The notes under the pieces: generated by a model | Told to the model about the DNA's origin: nothing | The model's input: only the letters and a program-made list of their open reading frames with translations | The model's database searches: none | Position numbers and translations under genes: made by a program | NCBI GenBank assembly: GCA_013420905.1 | Contig: JAAXNY010000001.1 | Span: forward strand, 5,146,001-5,210,000 | Origin: Collybia mongolica | Lineage: Eukaryota > Basidiomycota > Agaricomycetes > Agaricales > Clitocybaceae | Direction: 5' to 3' | Length of the DNA stretch: 64,000 nt | Shown here: positions 1 to 11,729 of the stretch, piece after piece | Position numbering within the stretch: the stretch's first letter is position 1 | Layout of the letters: the number at the start of each line of letters is the position of its first letter

Positions 1-172
1 TATGAACGCGGAGTAGGTAATCATTGCCCCTCCCCAATCATACACAAATAAATACACGTGAAAATCACATGACTGAAATAGACTCCTGCCAGCAAGCGAG
101 CATCATCGTCTCCCCCGAGATATACCAAGACCTTGAGCGCAAATTATTCCAGCAACCTTAGCTTCACCGATA

Positions 173-1749
173 TCAATACCTCAGGGACCGCGTCCAAACC
201 TGAGGAAGGACCTGGAAGAGGGCAGCGTCACACACTGCTGAAGTAACACCAAATAGGCCAAGTTCAAAACTTTCGAGTTTCCAGTCTGGATACCTTCGTT
301 TCAACATTTCCTTGCAGAACTGTGGAAAGAAAGTTAACGCGACCTTCACATAAAAGGATCACGTCAACATACCATCTTTTCTTGTGCTTTAATTCCTACC
401 GATTCGTCCCCAACCACTGCATAGAATCTGGCTGCAAGGCGTAATTGGCGGAGCTGGGGCATCTTCTCCGCAAAGACGTCGATGACCTGTGGGCTCACGA
501 AGTCAAGCTGCATTGATATACAGCGAATGTTTGTATGTTCTTTCAAAGTATCAAGGATATTGCAGACGTTCATGTAATGGTACACATGGCATGTCAGCTG
601 GAGTGAGGTAATGTGAGAACCTATGGACTTCAAATAAGCAAGTCCATGAGGTTCTTGGAAAGAGGCGGAGAGGGTCAAGTCAAACGATGGGCGACAAAGA
701 AAGGCCGGTCCCTTATACAAGGGCAGGTTCATCATGGAATGGCGTGTTATGTGGATCTCCTCGAGTTTCTCTGCGTGCAAGCCAAGGATGTGCCAGATGC
801 CTTCAACCCCTTTGGCCGTCTCAACAGATATGATGCTTATCTTCTTGAGGCGGGGAAAACACCCCATACCGAGGAGTAGCGAAGAGGCATCGGGGTTCGG
901 CAGTCCCACGTCAAATAAGGTAAAGGACACGAGAGTGGGTTGATGGTTATTGACAAAAGGAAGCAACACCGAAGAAATTATCTGTGTACATTCCACATCG
1001 GAAAGGTTATGATAATTAGAAACTTGAATATTCAAGACTTCCAAGTTCCTGAGTACGATCGTTGGGGAGAGGAGCTGTCGAATGCTCTGCACCGATAAGT
1101 CTAATGTTAGTGCACGAAGCCTAGAACCAAACATAGGCCATGTAGACAACACGACAGAGCATACGGTATGAGGAAGCTCCTCAAAAGACCAGGAGCATAA
1201 CTCGAACGCCACGAGGCCATCCATATTCTCGAAAATAGAAATTAGCGCATTTGCTAGGTCGCCAGGAGTACCAAAAGCGGATCCTTTCCGCGGGTTCATA
1301 ACTCCTATTTTTGCTGCAACGCGTTTGATCCTAGATATCATTCTACGTGGTTTTACCGGAGGCCGAACTCGGAAGAGGCACTTTGGTATAAATCGAAGAG
1401 TGCGGACACGTGAAGCGATATATGGATCACTTTATAAGGTTGTTTCAGCATGCAAAGAGCTGATTAGAGTATAAGAATCTGACCAAAGTCGTTGGAGAAT
1501 GTGAATATTTTGGCGATCGAGTTTATACATTTCAACATCCCGGTATTCCATATTCAGCACAGCGTCAAAGAAAGCATGATTGACCGACATCAGTCTGCGG
1601 AGGGTTGCCCGTTCTAAATATTCTGCGACGCAAAGCCAAACGTCATATGGTAGATCGTTCCTCATATTGAGCTCGCGAACTATGCAGCGAATGGGCCTTC
1701 TGAATTGCGGCCAAATGGTGAGTGGAGCCTGTAAGCCAAACACAGACAT
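173..1749 (-). CDS. F-box domain protein (agaricomycete F-box family)
   Basis: Three exons: 1484-1749, 373-1429 and 173-319, giving 489 residues. The N-terminus carries an F-box-like segment (LPYDVWLCVAEYL, then a conserved NHAFFDA.MEYR stretch), as in SCF ubiquitin-ligase adaptors. The rest is a long leucine-rich region whose spaced hydrophobic segments resemble LRR-type F-box proteins. An apparent in-frame TAA at 1432-1434 lies inside a 54 bp intron (1430-1483, donor GTCAGA, branch-like CTAAT). Removing it joins LQRLC to DPYIASRVRTL, the junction usual in this family. The ATG at 1749 was chosen because the frame upstream of it opens only at TTG. The target protein is unknown. This family is expanded in agaric genomes and other members occur further along this window. 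Confidence 0.8.
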
Positions 1750-2919
1750 GGTGCGGCCGCACGGGACTGGGCCATCGGCGATTGCCGAGTCATCATATAG
1801 GAAAACATCACGTGCTGAGATCGTATAAAAAGGGTCCAATTTTTTTTTTGTTCCTCACTCATTTCACGAGCTCGCATTATTGTCCCCCTGCGAATGACTT
1901 CAATCATTGAACATTCTGCTCGCAGGAGCCTACTGCGTGCTCAAGAGGATTTTGGGCTCCTCAGCTGGAGCGCACTCTCGCCATCGGCGGTCGACAACCT
2001 CGATTTGGAGTGGAGTTCCTTACCAGAGGTGCTACATTTATACTTGATTTTCCGGTATTATCCTGTCATAGTACAACCAATAAAATGTTCGGATCCTTCA
2101 AACCTCTTCACCTTAAGAACTGAAGCCCTATTGTTTGAGATCCGAGAGCCCAAAACGAATGGCATGCCTTGAGTAAACTCTGTAGCACAGGTTTTCATTT
2201 GTGAGTACAATCGTTCGCGATGCCAACCGCTATGGAAGGCCTGACTTAATGGGTATTCTGGGCATCCCAGCCATATCTGTTCGTTCCAACCGTTGATTCG
2301 TACCAGCAATACACCCTTTGAGTGTTGGTCTAACAAAATCGACCATACAATCACTTCTCTCGAGAGTCGATTCCCGTTTGATCCGCTCGACCCTTAACCC
2401 AGACCATGTATTAAACCAGGGGAACGGTACTCATGTCATCTGAATTTCCATCGCCATCCCAGTAACTTGGGTCTCTTGGTGACTTTCAACCCTACTGAAC
2501 ACATATACAAAGAACAGTCAATGGCCAGTTATTTTTCAACACGCGCGCTCCAACTACGCCCAGTCACTCTATCTAATGACGAGACCAAGGGGCTTGAAGA
2601 TTCCGTAGTGTTCCTATCCATTTACTCGACAGCTGACGTTCGAATGCTTTTTTGACAGTCAGGGGAACCATTATTCGTAGCTTGGCATCTAGCGACAGCC
2701 TTGAGTGTGACCCATCAATGGAGACGATCAAAATGCTATTTGGGATGATACCTGAATAATCGTTGCCATTTTACTGGACGCCGTATTATCCAACCGCCTT
2801 TGGGTTCGCATTCACGTCCTCCAAAGTTGGTCACAGTCCGTTCCGTTGCAGGATTGAATAGTCTAATGTTTGTTATAGTATCAATCTCTCGATAGTACTA
2901 GGGCCACATGTTGATCAGG
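1750..2919. other. intergenic, no gene seen
   Basis: Only short overlapping frames without family resemblance, several opening at non-ATG codons. I see no repeat structure or RNA gene here. Confidence 0.5.
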
Positions 2920-3475
2920 TCTTTTGCCTTCAAATCAAGCCATCGGTGTGCCCAATTTATCACCTTTCCAAAACTGGTGTATCTCACCTTACCGGATTTC
3001 ACAGGTCAGCTCACATAAGTATTGCATATAGCATTAGGCAACTGGCTTCCCCTTGGGGGAACTAGGAAGGCTGCCATGTATACGATAGGACTCTCCAGTC
3101 TCCCATAGTCACTCCTTGTGATTCGGCATGGCTGAATTCGCAACACCGACGATACTTGGATTCTGAATTCTCCCTCTCGGTGCTGCGTTTGGTTTCCAAA
3201 AATATGCAAGTGAGCCCATGCCCCTCTGAGCTCTCCCCAAGTCCCAAATTTTTTAACCGTCACAGTCGGCGCCGTGGCGAATATTCTTGCCCCAACATCA
3301 ATTCGCATGCTCTGACCGTCAACGCCCTCAAGGACGCCCCGACGGACGATACGCGTTGTATTCACCACGAACACCAATACCACTACCACTGCGGTTAGAG
3401 TCGTACATGCTATCTATTCATCGGGCTCCGACCCCTTCATATAAGGATGTACAGTGCGTTTCGAAGTACTTGGAT

Positions 3476-3488
3476 ATCCCCCGCGAGT
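3476..3488 (+). repeat. left copy of 13 bp direct repeat (target-site duplication)
   Basis: Sequence atcccccgcgagt, identical to 4397-4409. It lies inside the relic of intron 5. Confidence 0.7.
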
Positions 3489-4396
3489 AACCACTAAGCA
3501 TTACCTTTTTGAGTGCCCAGCTTACGATAACGAGCGCTTTGCCCTGGTGAACAAATGAGGTGGAGTGTAGAATGTAGAGGATAAATTATAATAATTGTAT
3601 CTACTTTGGCCTCGACTATAGGCCTTATATACAAGTTGAATATATTACTAGAATATTCCTGTTAGTACTCTACAGAGCTCATACCATCCTCCATGGTATG
3701 TTCTCGGGCATTCCTTGTCATTGTAATGACTCGGATTGCATAGCCTCGCGGCTCCATGCTCCAACATGCCCTAAGCAAGAAGTTGGGTACGAGGGCGAGG
3801 GATGGAAGATACTTACTGAACGACGCAAAAGGAATGAGGGCTCTGCTTGAGTTCGTGAAGGACACAAAACGTTTCGATAAGTTAAGGTGAAGTCTATGCT
3901 TTTACATGGCATATAACTTTTGGTAGTGGCACTTTCACGCGACAAGAAGACAACATACAGAGAATATCTCCTCATTCATACTTCGGTATGGGATCGTAGG
4001 GGGTACAAGACAACCAGGTATCTACACTCCACAGAGATCCCGCTGATCTGTCCTTCCCCCTTAGCACCTTTCGATCCTGTACCCACCGCCTATAATCCAC
4101 CGAGATAAAGGCGGCCGGTACTTAAAAGCGATACAATTTCCCAATAAAAGATGGAGCCAGTCGGGGCGAGGGTACTGAGAGTCGACCGCAATGTCCGAGG
4201 CCTCCAAAACGGCGTTTCCGTGCCGGGCCACAGGGGGATTGCCACTATGAGTGGGCCGTCTGTGGTGCATGGGGGAAGGCGCGGTGCGTCTCATGTGGTT
4301 TCGGGCCACTTTTATGTACACGAGTTGTAAAGCATGTAAAGTCCCCCATAGGGCTCAGCCTCAGGGGACGATAATTTCACATTAAAAAAAGTAAAA
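3489..4396 (+). mobile_element. 908 bp insertion of unknown class with A-rich end
   Basis: The segment sits inside intron 5 of the membrane-protein pseudogene, between identical 13 bp direct repeats. If it and one repeat copy are removed, the intron is 54 bp (23 bp before, 31 bp after) with normal ends, the size typical for this genome. The right end just before the second repeat is A-rich (4382-4397). A long target duplication and an A-rich end are features of elements that insert by target-primed reverse transcription (SINE or LINE fragments). I see no coding domain and no clear terminal inverted repeats. A palindromic ggcct...aggcc stretch and TATA-like sequence lie near 3610-3635. Class assignment is inference; the insertion itself is well supported. 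Confidence 0.65.
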
Positions 4397-4409
4397 ATCC
4401 CCCGCGAGT
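4397..4409 (+). repeat. right copy of 13 bp direct repeat (target-site duplication)
   Basis: Identical to 3476-3488. It is followed by the last 31 bp of intron 5 and its acceptor at 4439-4440. Confidence 0.7.
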
Positions 4410-4799
4410 CCTTCTACTCCAAGTTAATGCTAAGGCTCAGGCCGCCTTTACGATCATGATCTGCGACACCCTTGTGATCGTTACGTGGTATTGTCGTGCT
4501 CTCCAACGAGGTCGCGACATGGACGATGAACTCAGCCAATATTTTACCGTCTTGATCTCTAATCCCCTTAAAAAATATGACATTCACCGACGTTTCTCCC
4601 AGAAACTATCCCGATACCATAATTCCCTCTCGCCCTGGTAACTCGATTTTTACGAGCGACAGTACCTCCCACACGACGGCTGCAGATGATCGTACTTTCT
4701 CCCTCAGACGTGAGAACATGTTCGTCAAAGGAGTGATTCTCGCATCTGTTCAACAATATCTGGTACTAAGGAACGTGGTTCCCTGATAACACGTACAGA

Positions 4800-7042
4800 G
4801 CGCCTACGCTGAGTTATCTTCACCGAACAGATGTCCATTTACCCCCCGTTTCGGAGATCAGCATTATTATGCATGTCCAGTCAGGCCCGTTATCCCAGCA
4901 AACTCTTCGAACGATATATTTTCCTAACGCTACCTTGCTTATTTTTTTTCCCTTCGCATGCAGCCATCCAACCACGTTCCAGTCTCGCTACCGACTACCT
5001 CCCTCTATTTTTCTCCGATAGGTCGACTGACTATATACTACTTCGGGGTGACGACAATCATAAAAATGCCATTACCTGTCGATGCTCTGATACCTCAATG
5101 GTCCTGACGCTATTTCTGGAAGTCTTCTGCCCCTGATCTCCATAAAACCCGCCCCCCACGGTGCAATGACAATATAAAAAAAGGCACGACATGTCAAAAA
5201 GTGCACGGAAGTGATGGGTGTTGACGGAAGTAAAAACCGGCCAATCCTTCACCTTTGTTCTGCGTCAAAAGATATCCTAAATAAATACATACGAGCATCA
5301 GAAATTAGCCACCACGATTATGGCCCGCGGAAAGAGAGAGGTTGCGAGGGGGACTGGGTGGGGAAGTGCGGAACGCGAAACCCTCAGCATCCCGGTATGA
5401 GCACAAAGGAGCGTTCCCTTGCAGTTTCCACCAGGGCTGCAGACGGTCAAAATTCAAGGCTTGATTCATATCCCGAAACCCACGAACGACCATAGGCGAG
5501 TTGGGCGCCCCACGGGCTCACTCCGGGGCGGAAAATATTCGCTCAAATCGCTGAGGGTCTGCTAGGCACCCGCGCGCGTCGTGACTTACTATAAGAGGGA
5601 GCTCAGGTACCCCGCGCTTAGCTTCTGGTGCTCGATCGTCCAACCGCCTGCGAAACAACGGATGCGGCCGGGTAAATGAGCAGGTGGGTTGACCACTCTT
5701 AGGGGGAACTATAAATTTCAAAGTGCCACCAGTAGAGCACTAGAGAACACTGCTAGTAGATATTTCAGCAAAGTACGTATATAGTCACAGCCAATTCAAA
5801 TTTCAATACCTAGGAGAAGATATTCAAGACATTCGGTAACGCATCGATGTCTCAGGCTCGCAGTCCTTGGCCATTCGTTGCTAGGTCTGTTGTAGGCGTA
5901 GAGACGGGTTTTTCGTTTGTGGCCAAAGGAGGACATAATTTTCTTCCGTTTCGGGTCCATTGGGAAAGGGGCTGCCGGGAATGGATTTTCGATCGACCAA
6001 CCTTTCAAGCATGGATCCGTGACGATCGTACGTTTAAACGCAGCTTGGAGGTCCGTAGTTAGTCCCACATATCCCGCCGCGCACTCTTGTTTCGTGAAAT
6101 TTCGGCGGTGGCAACACTAGATATAAGTCTGTCGGAGCGGAGATTCCCCCATAGTTCTCGTGAATGCATCGCCTTGGCATTTCTTAGTGGTTATGCTCAA
6201 TCGTTTCAGAACCGTAGATCAGTCTCGGCTCCTTGGCTGGTGGTCATTTTTACATAGCTCGAGTCATAGCAAAACGAGGTTAGATGACCGATAATATGGG
6301 AAGCCAACTCTGCAGAACAAGCTAGAACGTCAACATTGAATATTGGACACCTCGGCTTGTCTCGCTCGAAAATTTCTTGAACGGTATACTCATGAGAAAG
6401 TAACCCGATTCACTGGATGGGAAGAGCCCCGTGTCAAATGAGATCCTACTAGCCCTCTAACCGACCATCAATTTCATCTCAGCTTTTTACATGAGAGACA
6501 GTTAATACTTTAGGCCCTCGTTAACAATCGCTCACAACGGCAGCTCCACAACCTCGCTGTCTGATAACAGTCAGTTAATACACAATTGATCCATGCTGCA
6601 TGTGCCAAGGACGGATTTTTCAATTGGACGCACATCGTGTACCACCGCCTGGCCCCCATCCAATATATACCTCGCAATTTTACTATTGACAGCTCTGCAC
6701 GCCTGCAAGAGCGCGTGCCGACTCGGGGCACAAAACGTGTCGGATTTGGGCAGAACGTGACCTGACCTTGTTGTCGGCATCTCCCTGAACGCCCTGGTCT
6801 CCTTGATTGTTCTCCAGTTTCTCCGCGATATTGATTATTAGTTCCGTTTTTTTCTCTCAAATAGTAAACCGACCCTTGGGCCTATCAGACCCAATGCTGG
6901 AGGGAGAGGTATCGATCGCTTGGAAGGGGTTGCACACGCGGCCAGCTAGATAAATACCCGCATGCTCCAGCCAGCCCAGATAAATCTCCTCGGCTGGAGA
7001 CCACTGACTGCCCCCCATTCCACACTACAACGAACGTCCGTG
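4800..7042. other. intergenic, no gene recognised
   Basis: A 2.2 kb stretch of short frames on both strands with no family signature. It lies between the dead and live copies of the membrane protein and may contain further decayed sequence that I cannot identify. Confidence 0.4.
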
Positions 7043-8340
7043 ATGTTGGCACCGGTCTCGAAGGCGGCCTTGACGAACCTAAGAAGTGCGTAACGTTAAC
7101 GCACTCCCGTGAAGCTTCTTGTATCTCACGAATCGACTCGCAGTTGCCGGCACCTTTCTCCACGTCTTGGCGTTGGTCGCGACAGGCTTTCGCGCGACGC
7201 ACCGGTGGAGGCGGGGAAATTTTTTCTGGGACGACGTTTTGGCACTGGTGGCCGCTGCGTTGGACTCCATTCTCCTCATCACACTGTGGGTGCGCGCACA
7301 CACAAGAAGTCAATTCTTTGAAGACTGTCTATGGGGCTGCTGATTCAGTGGTGATTCTACAGTTCAAGCTGCCCGAGGCTTTCCGCCAACCGCGCAGCAG
7401 GGGAGGGCGCTGCACATGGTGATGTCGCTTACGTTTATCTGTATACTTTGGTATGTCCCCCACCGCTTAATCGGCTTTTCATAAATCGTGACGCATCAGG
7501 ATACTGCAGGGCAGCGCGCGCGAGCATCGCATGCAGCATCTTAAGACTTCTCCCCCCCGGCCGGACTAGTAAATTCGTTGTTGGGATGATTGGATGGTTC
7601 GTCCTCACATGGCTGGCGCTTTTCATCCAGAGAAATGTGTGGTGTGGGAGGAACAAAACCTGGACTGATGATTGCCCTACCTGGTATCCTTTCATTATCG
7701 AAAAACTCTGCAGTGAGAACCTTATTCCCCACTCATGCCCATGGATACCCTGATATTGACTCTTGCCAGCCGACATTTTGGCAGATATTCTGCTCGTCGT
7801 GGTCCCGTTATTCATGCTCTGGAACTCAACACTACCAAAGGGTCCTTGCTGGATGATACGTGTTGTGTTTGCCACAAGTATAACGGTGACAGCGTGCAGT
7901 GTCACCCACACTGTCTACGTCTTAGGCGATAACCGGGTTCTAGAGGGATTCACAGCCCATTTCGAGGTTCGTCGGTCCATAACGTCTATCCTCCCACTCG
8001 GATTCGACTGACAATCTCCATCCAGGCAGCTATAACTGTCATGATCTGCAACCTCCTGGTCATTGTCACTTTCTTCTATCGCGCTTTGCGGAACGGGCAC
8101 GACCTCGATGAAGAGTTGAGCGAATACATCTCGTCGCGGACCTCGCCGCACAGAGAGCCACTGACTGAGGTGTCCTTCACTGAAATCTCGACACAGAGCC
8201 CTGGAAGCTCATTCTTGTCGTACGATCGGGGCACCTCCATATTCCGGGATCAGTCGCAAATTTCTTGTACAGGCAGCCATCTAACCGTACCTGCTCTTTC
8301 CAACTCCTCCAAACAAGAGTTTCCCCCGTCCACCTCATGA
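7043..8340 (+). CDS. seven-transmembrane integral membrane protein (agaricomycete family)
   Basis: Six exons: 7043-7085, 7144-7308, 7363-7450, 7510-7712, 7770-7966, 8026-8340, giving 336 residues with all phases consistent. The introns are 54-59 bp. Seven hydrophobic helices follow in order: IAGTFLHVLALVATGF, VLALVAAALDSILLITLWV, MVMSLTFICILWAARAS, VVGMIGWFVLTWLALFI, DILADILLVVVPLFMLW, a helix around VVFATSITVTACSV, and TVMICNLLVIVTFFYR. The C-terminal tail of about 80 residues is Ser/Thr-rich and probably cytoplasmic. The layout resembles lineage-expanded fungal seven-helix proteins of unknown ligand, often annotated only as integral membrane proteins; a receptor role is possible but unproven. 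The ATG at 7043 is chosen because it leads through intron 1 into helix 1. A dead relative lies 2-4 kb upstream. Confidence 0.85.
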
Positions 8341-9746
8341 ATCGTGGCAACACTGACCCGAATATACCCGCTCAACACACAATGTACAGTATGAAGAACA
8401 TCACCATAGACTCCAATTCGCTATGCTTTCGCACAGTCTCTTTTGCTTTCGCTTTCGGACTTCCTATATATCGTTTTCAGTTAATAGCGGGCTGGATGCC
8501 GTGGATAATATAATTTGCCTTGATCAATGGTTGGCAACACTAATCCTCCCAGCTCAGTGCCACAAACCCAAAGGAGAGGACGCCTGCCAGCTGCCGAATT
8601 AAAGGAAATGACTTTGAATTGATGTGTTGCGGGAGCTAGACCAAACTGGCGTCCAAGACTGAATAGTATTGACCACATCAGACCAACTTGTATTTCTTCT
8701 TAATTATCCCACCACCAACCTTTTTCTCCGCCGACTTCAGGTGCTTCCTCGCATATACGCTGGGCTTCGGGTGTGGAACGTGTGGGAGAGTCCGCGGGAA
8801 CTTGTGCACCCAACGAAGGAAAAAAATAGGAGCGAGTGTCTAAAGCCTTATACCACTGATATTTAACTGGTGTTAGGGTTGCGTCTTTTCAAGCAGGTGA
8901 CGCCGGTGCTGCTGAAGTCGGAGATAGCATAAGGCATATCGTCTTGGGCGCTAAAGCAACATTCTGTCGTTCTGAGGGGCTAGTTCGCGGAAGTATTTCG
9001 CATTTAGGGGTGTAAGACCGGGATCTCGGAGTCCTGAAATGGTCATCTCTGGAGCTGTCTCGTTCTGCTTCAAAGTCTGGGCTGGGGCAATCTGAAGGAT
9101 CTGCAACTGATGACCTGCAGCTACATGGGATGAGGTCGTCGATCAGCGTGAAACCGGATGACCTCGACTCGGAACTTGGGGGCAAGACATGGGCTTACGG
9201 CCTTCCGTGATCCTCCGTACGGGTATTCAGAGAATTGTTTTTCAATACTCTCAAAGGTAACCGAGAAAGATGTTTTATTGCTGGGGTTCATTGTGTCGAA
9301 GGGCCGGGGAATGAAGCTCGGAGAATTGGGGGCTTGGAGGCAGGGTGGGAGCGTTTGTTTCGCATGCGGAGTCGTATTTTACCACCAGGGCCTATTTGGT
9401 CATAAGTAGTTTTTGAGTCCCGACGACGAACTGCAGTTGAAGGCACAACCTATTTGCCCTCTCCAACAGCGTTCTGTGGTTCCAAGGCGCACTTGTGAGG
9501 GTTAGAAGTCGGTATGTTGCTGGCAATTTATTTTTTTTAGCGAGGATTGAATTGGAATTGGAAATTTACATTTAACTATATATATACTTGAAGAATCACT
9601 GATCGCTTTTTTTGCTTCCTTCCCTTCTCAAGTTGGTCTCATTTCTCATCCCGGAGGCCCTTCACCACTCTTGGGCCGTGCCAAACGACCCACCCTATCC
9701 CCCAAACCTGTTCTCCGACGTCGTCCTTTTCTCGCCCACCGACACC
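8341..9746. other. intergenic with a weak minus-strand frame
   Basis: A 98-residue frame at 8889-9185 (-) is Ser/Pro/Arg-rich and resembles no family I know. I find no convincing exons joined to it. The last 200 bp probably hold the promoter of the next gene. Confidence 0.4.
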
Positions 9747-10660
9747 ATGTCAACAGCACTCGAACCACCCGCCCGCCTGTACGCTGCTGCTGGCACAAGT
9801 CTAGAGGCGTCCCTGTCAGCCAGGTCATCGACCACCCACATCGACATGCACGAAGAGGGGAACACCACAGCCGTCACGGAGCCTCCGACAGCGACCCACA
9901 CCACGTCGCACGAGCAATCCGACATGCAGGACGGGGATTCCGTACTCGGGGCTTCTGAGCCCAAAAGCGCATTGAACGCAGAGCAGCCCCTCCCCGACCT
10001 CCCGGTCCCACAAACACCACAGACGCATTTAACGTTCTTGGTTATCTCCGGCCGGAGAAGGACGATGTCGTTTGAGCCGGATACGACAGTCGGCAGGGTA
10101 AAGGAGCTGGTCTGGAACGCGTGGCCTACAGGTGATTGCCTCCGATATCCTCTGCAGCACCTGCAGCTCTAAATGCAGCTCTCTGAATTCTAGAATGGGA
10201 AGACGAGCGGCCCATGGCACCGTCATATCTACGGATACTGTATCTGGGAAAGATGCTGCAGGACGATGACACCCTAACGAGTGTGTTTCCTATCCCTATC
10301 ACATGCTCCCCTTTCCATTCCATTCATTCCTTTATATACGTTTCTTCTGCCGGTCTTTTTTGCTCACGGGTGATATTTTCAGAACTAAAGTTCCCCACGC
10401 ATCTCCCTCAATCAACTCCAACGCCCACGCCAACGATAGTGCACCTCTCTATCCGTCCGATTCCCCCGGCAGGCGAGGGCGACCTCAAGAAAAAACGAGG
10501 CCGGGGCAGGAACGGCGACAGTGAGTTTTTTCTTTTCCACCATCGCTGCACTAAATCAGGCTGGTCACTAACTGTGTTCGGGTTAGGCGGCACCCAGAAC
10601 GCTGCGGGCGAACCAATTGAGGATAATGGAGCTGGGAGCTGTTGTTGTATCATTTGTTGA
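9747..10660 (+). CDS. membrane-anchored ubiquitin-fold protein (UBL3/MUB-like)
   Basis: Four exons: 9747-10131, 10194-10280, 10383-10520, 10587-10660, giving 227 residues. The first 95 or so residues are low-complexity (Ser/Thr/Glu/Pro). A ubiquitin-like fold follows: LTFLVISGRRRTMSFEPDTT, then VGRVKELVWNAWP, then LRILYLGKMLQDDDTL, then TIVHLSIRP, matching the UBL3/MUB family (Rad60-SLD_2). The chain ends in GSCCCIIC, so the last four residues, CIIC, form a CaaX prenylation box, with extra cysteines just before it. UBL3 proteins are tethered to membranes by prenylation and influence protein sorting. All three splice phases agree. The ATG at 9747 is the first in frame; the frame upstream opens only at TTG. 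Confidence 0.87.
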
Positions 10661-11729
10661 AGGCTGTCAGGCAGGGGAGCGGGGCTGTTGTGTTCGTCAT
10701 TCACTGCATTGGACCGATTTACATCAGCGGTCTTGACGTTACTGTTGCTTTGCCACCCTATCCGTATCCGCCACTGCTTTAACCCCTGTTCTCATGCCCC
10801 TCAGGCTCAACACTATTTGCCATACTTGCACCGCCGACAGTCTCAACAACGCAGTTTACGCACCTCACACCCTGGAACTTACAGCATTCATTCATCCTGC
10901 ATCTTAACCATCCATGAACCCAGACACACCCCCTGGCTATGCTCACGACATTCATCATCAACCATCACCCTGGCCCACCCCTTCTGTCCTTATTCGCTTC
11001 CCCCCCTACCTATCACATCCGGTGTTCTATCGACGTCAACGCTCTGGTAAGCGTTTCGCATCTAGCCCGGTTGCACTGACTTAACCCAACCCATCGACGT
11101 GCGCTAGGCTGGCGAATAACTCGCCGCCTAACCTTTCTGTCTTTTCCTAGAGGCTTCTCCCGCATCCGAACACTGCCTCCGCCGCTCATATAGTGAATAC
11201 TGATTATTGTTCCTGCCTCTCTGAATTCTGGGTTTCCGGGCTGCTTGCTTTCTTCAAGTACATCGGATATGTTTCTCTTCTGCTCCTGCTTCTCTGTAAC
11301 ACCATTCATCATGGCGGGTCTGGCCGCTTGTATATTACACCACTGATTTAATGATATACACGTTCCCTACCCTTGATAGCGTGCGCTGTCAGTGCTCACC
11401 GGCCTGTAGTGCTGCTTCTCACTTTGATCCCACTTCTTTGATCCCCCGAGAATCCCAATTGCATGCTTCCAGACAACTAGCTAGATCCGACGTCAGTGTT
11501 ATCATGTTACCTATTCAAAGTGGGTAAATGGAGCTTCGAAAAGGGAGAGAAATCCATTATATTTCATTATACACGAGCATGATGGGGGGTAACCGAAAAA
11601 AGATTCTACGGATGATAAGGAGCTATTGATCTCCTAGAAAGCATTTACAGATGGTATGAGCATGATTTTGAGTAATTTCTTCAGCTTTTCATGATGAAAA
11701 CGTCCATGAGAGATAGGGGCAATGAACAT
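10661..11729. other. intergenic between convergent genes
   Basis: A pyrimidine-rich stretch of about 1 kb holding the 3' ends of the UBL3-like gene and of ATP-citrate lyase. The frames in it are short and show no family features. Confidence 0.5.

Larger units (their letters stand above)
2920..4790 (+). pseudogene. decayed copy of the seven-helix membrane protein gene
   Basis: This aligns exon by exon with the intact gene at 7043-8340. Exon 4 relic: 3006-3208, reading SIAYSIRQL where the intact gene has SIACSILRL. Exon 5 relic: 3266-3465, reading RTIRVVFTT against WMIRVVFAT. Exon 6 relic: 4441 to about 4790, reading MICDTLVIVTWYCRAL against MICNLLVIVTFFYRAL. Splice sites survive, for example the donor at 3209 and the acceptor at 4439-4440. 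Exon 5 has TGA where the intact copy has a Trp codon, plus a later TAA, so it cannot encode the protein. Parts of exon 3 are visible near 2930-2975; exons 1 and 2 are not convincing. Intron 5 is split by a 908 bp insertion. Confidence 0.85.

Noticed and set aside
1432..1434. In-frame TAA in the first F-box gene as a nonsense mutation
   Set aside because: It lies within a 54 bp intron with good ends; splicing restores the family junction DPYIASRVR.
7341..7343. TGA inside the live seven-helix gene
   Set aside because: It falls in a 54 bp intron (7309-7362); all six exons then fit in phase to 336 residues.
8889..9185. Ser-rich minus-strand ORF as a gene
   Set aside because: No family resemblance and no exon chain found around it.
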